Assembly: GCA_963739615.1 (NCBI GenBank)
Contig: CAVUBD010000032.1
Span: forward strand, 124,001-188,000
DNA from: Palsa-504 sp963739615
Lineage (GTDB): Bacteria > Actinomycetota > Actinomycetes > Streptosporangiales > Streptosporangiaceae
DNA: 64,000 bases
Direction: 5' to 3'
The translations under genes were made by a program, and so were the position numbers. Under the pieces are notes generated by a model that did no database searches, had not been told where the DNA came from, and saw only the letters and a list, made by a program, of their open reading frames with translations. Position 1 is the first letter of the stretch. Every line of letters starts with the position of its first letter. Shown one piece after another: positions 60,103-64,000 of the stretch.

Positions 60103-61429
60103 AGCCGCGTGCTCGCGGATCTGGGAAGAGGAACCCGGCGGCGAATCCGGCCTCACGGGAGCCGTCCCCTGGCCCGCGGTTCCTGGCGCGGGCGAAGAAC
60201 AGGGTCAGGCCGAGCAGCGTGATCATCGGCAGCCACCAGGCCCACGGGTTCCGCCACTGGACCTGCGAGAAGAACGTGAGCACGACGGCGGCGACAGCGG
60301 CCGGGAGCAGCCGGAACCAGTTCGTCGAGGCCACGATGAGCGCGACCGCCAGCGGCGGCCACAGATAGTAGGCGACCATCACGGGCTCGAACGCCGAGCG
60401 GAGCGCCAGGGCGGTCGCGGTCCACCACAGCAGTTGCTGAAGCATCTCCGGGCGCCATGCGGCGGAGGACGGCCCGGCGGGCGGCGCGGCGGGCGACCCG
60501 GCGGGCGGCATGGCGGGCGGCATGGGGCGGCGCACCCTGCGCCAGGCCACCAGGGCGCATCCGCAGGCGGCCGCGATGGCCAGGATCCGGCCTGGCCCGG
60601 CGGCCACCTGACCGCCGGGCAGGTGCGGAGCGAGGTAAATCCACGGGGTGGGGTGGTCGATCGTCGGCGAGTTGGGCTGGCTGGTCACCGCGTGGACGGT
60701 GGCGGTCCAGTTGGCCGCGGCCGCGACGGCCAGCAGGACCGCGCTGGGGGCGGCCACGCGGACGAGGAAACCGGGCCAGCGCTTCGGCGCGACGACGGCG
60801 ATCATGACGGGCAATGCGAGCAGGACGAGCGGCTGCACCGCCACCGCCGCCCCGGCCAGCCAGGCGGACCGGCTCGTTTTCGCGTCGGCCAGGGCCACGA
60901 TGGCGTAGAGGAGCAGGCCGACCGCCACGGCGTCTTCCGGATGACCCCACCGGATGGTGACGCCCCACAGCGCGGCGGCACCCGCGACGGCAAGCACGAA
61001 ACGCCTGGGCTGGGTCACGCCGAGGCGCTCGGCCAGCGCGTCAGCGGCGAAAAGCACCACGGCCGAGATGAGGGCCTGGTAGGGGCCGGCCACCAGCCAG
61101 GAGGCCGGATGATGGCCCATCGCGACACCGGGCGCGGGCACCGCGATCCCGGCCAGGTCCATGACCGCGACGACCGGGATGAGGATGATGGCCGTACCGG
61201 GCAGGGAGACCAGCTGGGTGGGCGTGGTGTACAGGGCGGCCAGGTTCAGGTGGACCAGGCGCTGCGCCCCGATCAGCGTCCCCCATAGGTCATCCGGCAG
61301 CCCCCAGGCCGTCGTCCCGTAGTACAGCGGTCCCCAGATCGTCCCGGCCATCCCGACGGCGGTCATGACGACCGCGGCCAGCAGCGGAAACCGCCTCCTG
61401 AATAGCCACGACGGTCTTGCGGTGGTCAT
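60101..61429 (-). CDS. Polytopic membrane protein, GT-C-like, unknown function
   Basis: 442 aa with about ten hydrophobic helices: LLAAVVMTAVGMAGTIWGPL, GTAIILIPVVAVMDLAGIAV, ISAVVLFAADALAERL, RFVLAVAGAAALWGVTIRWG, TSRSAWLAGAAVAVQPLVLL and others, ending with a short cytoplasmic tail. RWGHPEDAVAVGLLLYAI followed by a helix pair is reminiscent of polyprenyl-phosphate mannosyltransferase-like (GT87/GT-C) proteins, where early acidic/His loop residues matter, but the similarity is weak. A Pro/Ala repeat (PPAMPPAGSPAAPPAGP) lies in a loop near residue 320. ATG 61429; 13 bases after the ABC permease stop, so it is the last gene of that minus operon. Confidence 0.65.
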   Translation of the reverse strand: MTTARPSWLFRRRFPLLAAVVMTAVGMAGTIWGPLYYGTTAWGLPDDLWGTLIGAQRLVHLNLAALYTTPTQLVSLPGTAIILIPVVAVMDLAGIAVPAPGVAMGHHPASWLVAGPYQALISAVVLFAADALAERLGVTQPRRFVLAVAGAAALWGVTIRWGHPEDAVAVGLLLYAIVALADAKTSRSAWLAGAAVAVQPLVLLALPVMIAVVAPKRWPGFLVRVAAPSAVLLAVAAAANWTATVHAVTSQPNSPTIDHPTPWIYLAPHLPGGQVAAGPGRILAIAAACGCALVAWRRVRRPMPPAMPPAGSPAAPPAGPSSAAWRPEMLQQLLWWTATALALRSAFEPVMVAYYLWPPLAVALIVASTNWFRLLPAAVAAVVLTFFSQVQWRNPWAWWLPMITLLGLTLFFARARNRGPGDGSREAGFAAGFLFPDPRARG

Positions 61430-61442
61430 CGCCTGGTCCCGT

Positions 61443-62228
61443 TCACGCGTCGCGCAGCCGCAGCAGCAGTGCGCCGGCGCCCAGCGCGGCCGCAGCCCAG
61501 GCCGCGAGCACGCCCAGGCCCGCCCACGGGCTGATGGGCAGGCTGCGCAGGCCGGTGGTGGCCTGGATGGCGAGCCCGGCGTTCATCGGCCCTATCTGCT
61601 GCAGGTGCCGCTGCCAGTGTGCATCGGTTACTACGTTAGCGATGATCGGGAACAGATACAGCAGGCCGAGGACGATCCCGATGGCCACCGCGGCTTCGCG
61701 CACCGCGGTGGCGATGCCCAGGCTGAGCAGTGCGATCAGGGCCAGGTAGAGGACGGACCCGGCGGCGGCGCGTAGCACAGGTCCGTCCGCCAGGGACAGC
61801 GGCGCAAAGCCGCGGGTCGCGGTAAAGCCATGACCGGGCAGGATGAGCCGCCCGGCGAGGACGGAGCCGAGCACCGCGATGGTGCCCGCGGCCAGCACCA
61901 GGCCGGTCAGGATGACGGCCTTGGCCGCCAGCACGGTGGTCCGCCGCGGCATCGCGGTGAGCGTGACGCGGATCATGCCGGTGCTGTACTCGCCGCTGAT
62001 GGCCAGCACCGCCAGGATGGCCACGACCGCCTGGCCGAAGTCGACCCCGCTGAGGCTGAGCTTGGCCGTGTCGACCGGGCAGGCGGTGCCGGACGGGCAT
62101 GTCACCGCGGCCGTGGCCGCGGCGCTCACGGCGATGGTCAGCACGGCGGTGGCGGCGAGCAGCCAGGCCGGTCCCGCCACCGTGCGCAGCTTGGTCCATT
62201 CCGCATGAAGCGGACGGGCCTGGCTCAC
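61443..62228 (-). CDS. ABC-2 type transporter permease
   Basis: 261 aa with six membrane helices. LHAEWTKLRTVAGPAWLLAA at the N-terminus is the classical start of actinobacterial ABC-2 permeases; ILAVLAISGEYSTGMIRVTL and TAMPRRTTVLAAKAVIL are the conserved coupling segments. GTG 62228 overlaps the stop of the larger permease (GTGA). Probably forms a heterodimer with it. No ATPase gene is in the window. Confidence 0.88.
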   Translation of the reverse strand: MSQARPLHAEWTKLRTVAGPAWLLAATAVLTIAVSAAATAAVTCPSGTACPVDTAKLSLSGVDFGQAVVAILAVLAISGEYSTGMIRVTLTAMPRRTTVLAAKAVILTGLVLAAGTIAVLGSVLAGRLILPGHGFTATRGFAPLSLADGPVLRAAAGSVLYLALIALLSLGIATAVREAAVAIGIVLGLLYLFPIIANVVTDAHWQRHLQQIGPMNAGLAIQATTGLRSLPISPWAGLGVLAAWAAAALGAGALLLRLRDA

Positions 62229-63820
62229 GCGTCCCGCCGGCGGATCAGGACGACGGCCAGGCCCAGGGCGAGCGCGGCATAGCCGCACAGGACGGCCAGG
62301 CCGGCCCACGGGGCCAGCGGATAGTAGCCGGCACCCGGCGAGTAAAGGGCCGTGACCTGCGGGTACTTGGGGATGCTCTGCTGGACGGCGAACGCGGCGG
62401 CCGGGGTGATCCGCAGCAGCCAGTCGGCGATGCTGACCGGCAGGACAGAGGCGACCGCGAGGATGTAAGGGAGCACGATCGCCACGATGACCGCGGTGAC
62501 GGCAGCGGCGCTGCGGCGCAGCGCGGCTCCCGCGGCCAGGGCCAGGACGGCGGTGGCGGCCATCAGCGCCGCGGTGCCGACGATGAGGCGCACTTCGGTC
62601 AGCCCCGGCACCGGGAACACGTACGCCCGGCTGCGCGCCAGCGAGGCGAAGCCAATCACCACGACGGCCGCCGCGACCAGGCCGGCCGCGAAGGTAACCG
62701 AGCCGATCACGAGAGCCTTCGCCGCCAGCATCCGGCCGCGCCGCGGGCTCGCGGCCAGGGTGGTGCGGATCATCTTGCGCTGGTACTCGGCGGTGATGAA
62801 CATGGTCGCGACCACGACCACCGCGATCAGCCCGGCGAACGTGCCCACTAGGCGATTCGAGATCGTGACGGTATTGCCCGGGCTGGACGGCCCGGCCGGG
62901 ACCGGCGCGATGTCACCGGACCCGGTCACGCTGAACTGGCCGCCGGCCTGGTGATATGAGCCGACCCCCGGCCCGAGGTTGGTCCCGATGTAGTCGCCGG
63001 TCCACCCGCCGCCTGGCCATGTGCCCGATCGGGTCAGATGGTCGAAGACGGCGGTGGCCTGGCTGGGACCGCCGGTCCCGTTGGTTCCGCCGCCGAAGTT
63101 CTCGGTGAGCATCTCGTCGTAGGGGGACGCGGTGAACAGGCCGGCCTGCACCGTCGTGGGTAGCCCGGCCAGGTGAACGGCGCCGACCTGGGTCCAGTGC
63201 AGGCCGTCGGCCGAGTCGTAGCCGGTGATCGTGTCGCCGGAGCGGGTCAGCCGCAGCCAGCGCGGCGACGCCGCCGAGACGGCACCAGGCAGGCCCGCCG
63301 TGTCGCCGGTGTAGTCGTCCTGCATCCGCACCCCGTGGTCGGCGGTGACCATCACGGCCGCGTACGCCGACCCGGGGCTGGTGCCGTCCTTGATGATGAG
63401 CCCGGCCTTGGCCCACGGCACGAGCCCTGGTCGCTGCCCCGGGTTGGCCGCCGCGGGCGAACTCGGGACCAGGCCGGTCAGCGAGCTCACCTGGACCGTG
63501 ATGCTGCCGTTCCCGGTCAGCGGCTGGCGCACGAAGTAGAAGCTGTCGGTCACCGCCTCCCCGCCGGGCCCCACCGGGAAGCTGGGCCCGCAGGCCGCGC
63601 CGGACCGGGCCGGGCCGCCCCCGACGCCACTGCAGGAACTGCTCGCGCCCCCGGCGGCGAACAGCCCGATCAGCATCGTCACCAGGGCCGCGACGGCCAT
63701 GCCGATGACCCAGCCGCGCACCGTCCGGTACTTGGTCCACTCCGCGTGCAGGACCTGGGCGAACCCGTCCCGCCCGGCCGGCTCGGCCGGCCGGGACGCC
63801 GTGCTGGTGGTGGCGGTCAT
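62225..63820 (-). CDS. ABC-2 permease with large extracytoplasmic lectin-like insert
   Basis: 531 aa from ATG 63820. FAQVLHAEWTKYRTVRGWVI begins the permease. After the first helix, residues about 75-310 form a soluble insert: VTDSFYFVRQPLTGNGSITV, AKAGLIIKDGTSPGSAYAAV, RWLRLTRSGDTITGYDSADG, HWTQVGAVHLAGL. This is a concanavalin-like beta sandwich as in DUF1349. The permease resumes with GLIAVVVVATMFITAEYQRK, MIRTTLAASPRRGRMLAAKA and four further helices. The N-terminal cytoplasmic tail is Thr/Ala/Pro-rich. The insert should lie outside the membrane and could bind a glycan or peptide substrate (inference). Confidence 0.82.
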   Translation of the reverse strand: MTATTSTASRPAEPAGRDGFAQVLHAEWTKYRTVRGWVIGMAVAALVTMLIGLFAAGGASSSCSGVGGGPARSGAACGPSFPVGPGGEAVTDSFYFVRQPLTGNGSITVQVSSLTGLVPSSPAAANPGQRPGLVPWAKAGLIIKDGTSPGSAYAAVMVTADHGVRMQDDYTGDTAGLPGAVSAASPRWLRLTRSGDTITGYDSADGLHWTQVGAVHLAGLPTTVQAGLFTASPYDEMLTENFGGGTNGTGGPSQATAVFDHLTRSGTWPGGGWTGDYIGTNLGPGVGSYHQAGGQFSVTGSGDIAPVPAGPSSPGNTVTISNRLVGTFAGLIAVVVVATMFITAEYQRKMIRTTLAASPRRGRMLAAKALVIGSVTFAAGLVAAAVVVIGFASLARSRAYVFPVPGLTEVRLIVGTAALMAATAVLALAAGAALRRSAAAVTAVIVAIVLPYILAVASVLPVSIADWLLRITPAAAFAVQQSIPKYPQVTALYSPGAGYYPLAPWAGLAVLCGYAALALGLAVVLIRRRDA

Positions 63821-63824
63821 CGCA

Positions 63825-63902
63825 CTGCGGACCGGCGCCGCACGCGGCGGCGGCTTCCTGATCGAGGCCACGCTGCCGGCCAAGGCGGAGGCAGCTGGAT
63901 GA
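63825..63902 (+). pseudogene. Histidine kinase, last about 25 codons
   Basis: The plus frame ending at 63902 reads RTGAARGGGFLIEATLPAKA before its stop, like the end of the HATPase domain of NarL-type two-component kinases. The stop overlaps the response-regulator ATG (ATGA), the usual kinase-regulator coupling. Upstream the frame is antisense to the permease start, so the rest of the kinase is missing. Confidence 0.4.
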
Positions 63903-64000
63903 ACCACCCGGCCGGGACCGTCCGGATCATCGTCGCCGACGACCACCACGTGGTGCGGACCGGCTTCGCCGCGCTGCTCGGCACCCAGCCGGACTTCACC
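63899..64000 (+). CDS. LuxR/NarL-type response regulator, N-terminal part (runs off the window)
   Basis: 34 codons visible: TVRIIVADDHHVVRTGFAAL and LGTQPDFT. This is the start of a receiver domain with the acidic pair ADD and the typical HHVVRTGF of the NarL/FixJ class. The phosphoacceptor Asp and the HTH lie beyond the window end. Confidence 0.8.
   Translation, partial: MNHPAGTVRIIVADDHHVVRTGFAALLGTQPDFT

Noticed and set aside
1..64000. CRISPR arrays, rRNA genes, riboswitches
   Set aside because: No regularly spaced repeat-spacer pattern, no rRNA-like stretch and no conserved riboswitch core was seen while reading; a covariance search was not possible.

Overview
The window comes from a high-GC actinobacterium. 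Codon third positions are nearly all G or C, GTG starts and GTGA or ATGA overlaps are frequent, and the families are typical of filamentous soil actinomycetes (WS/DGAT acyltransferase, GntR/FCD and MarR regulators, DUF222-HNH, IS1380 and IS1182 elements). The sequence does not fix the genus. Several otherwise good genes carry single-base frameshifts (about 4650, 25675, 26015, 34985, 45813 and 46710), so either this is a decaying genome region or the assembly has indel errors.

Layout. 0.3-2.5 kb: a CoA-transferase and a 3'-truncated citryl-CoA-lyase-like gene. 2.9-5.6 kb (minus): remains of a surface-glycan operon (LmbE deacetylase, ATP-grasp, PHP, glycosyltransferase 2) of which only the glycosyltransferase is whole. 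5.6-9.6 kb: alpha-glucan genes (GH13 glucosidase, phosphoglucomutase, CBM48 protein). 10.2-12.7 kb: phaC and phaB. 13.3-18.8 kb: a tight four-gene cassette with a possible ADP-ribosyltransferase-fold protein, a helical protein, a membrane DUF4407-like/Ser-Thr kinase fusion and a membrane-anchored PP2C-like protein that has lost its metal-binding aspartates. This is my first candidate for an undescribed system. 19.0-23.0 kb (minus): an operon of two alpha/beta hydrolases, a WS/DGAT and a TetR regulator, probably for wax ester or triacylglycerol metabolism.

23.2-42.5 kb is accessory DNA: a tyrosine integrase, a frameshifted secreted RCC1-SGNH protein, 3' halves of a tRNA-Arg(CCG) and a tRNA-Phe(GAA) that look like attachment-site scars, a complete IS1182 and a truncated second copy, an IS110 stub, an intact IS1380 with a CTAG target duplication, an ssb fragment, small plasmid- or ICE-like genes with operator-like palindromes, two divergent pentapeptide-repeat membrane proteins and an acyl-CoA ligase shortened by internal deletion. 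42.5-48.7 kb is more ordinary: SRPBCC, PNPOx-like, thioesterase, MarR, Mop, a PDH-E1-like enzyme and a GNAT.

49.2-58.1 kb is a five-gene plus-strand biosynthetic operon. SbnA and SbnB homologues should make L-2,3-diaminopropionate. An A-PCP-TE synthetase with a degenerate N-terminal condensation remnant activates an amino acid. A separate PCP plus Pls-type membrane protein resembles the polymerising end of epsilon-poly-lysine synthetase. A SyrP-like dioxygenase could hydroxylate the carrier-bound residue with the 2-oxoglutarate that SbnB releases. This looks like a split-enzyme route to a diaminopropionate oligomer or polymer and is the second main candidate. The window ends with a GntR/FCD regulator surrounded by five matching palindromes, a membrane protein, two ABC-2 permeases (one with a large extracytoplasmic insert) and the start of a response regulator.
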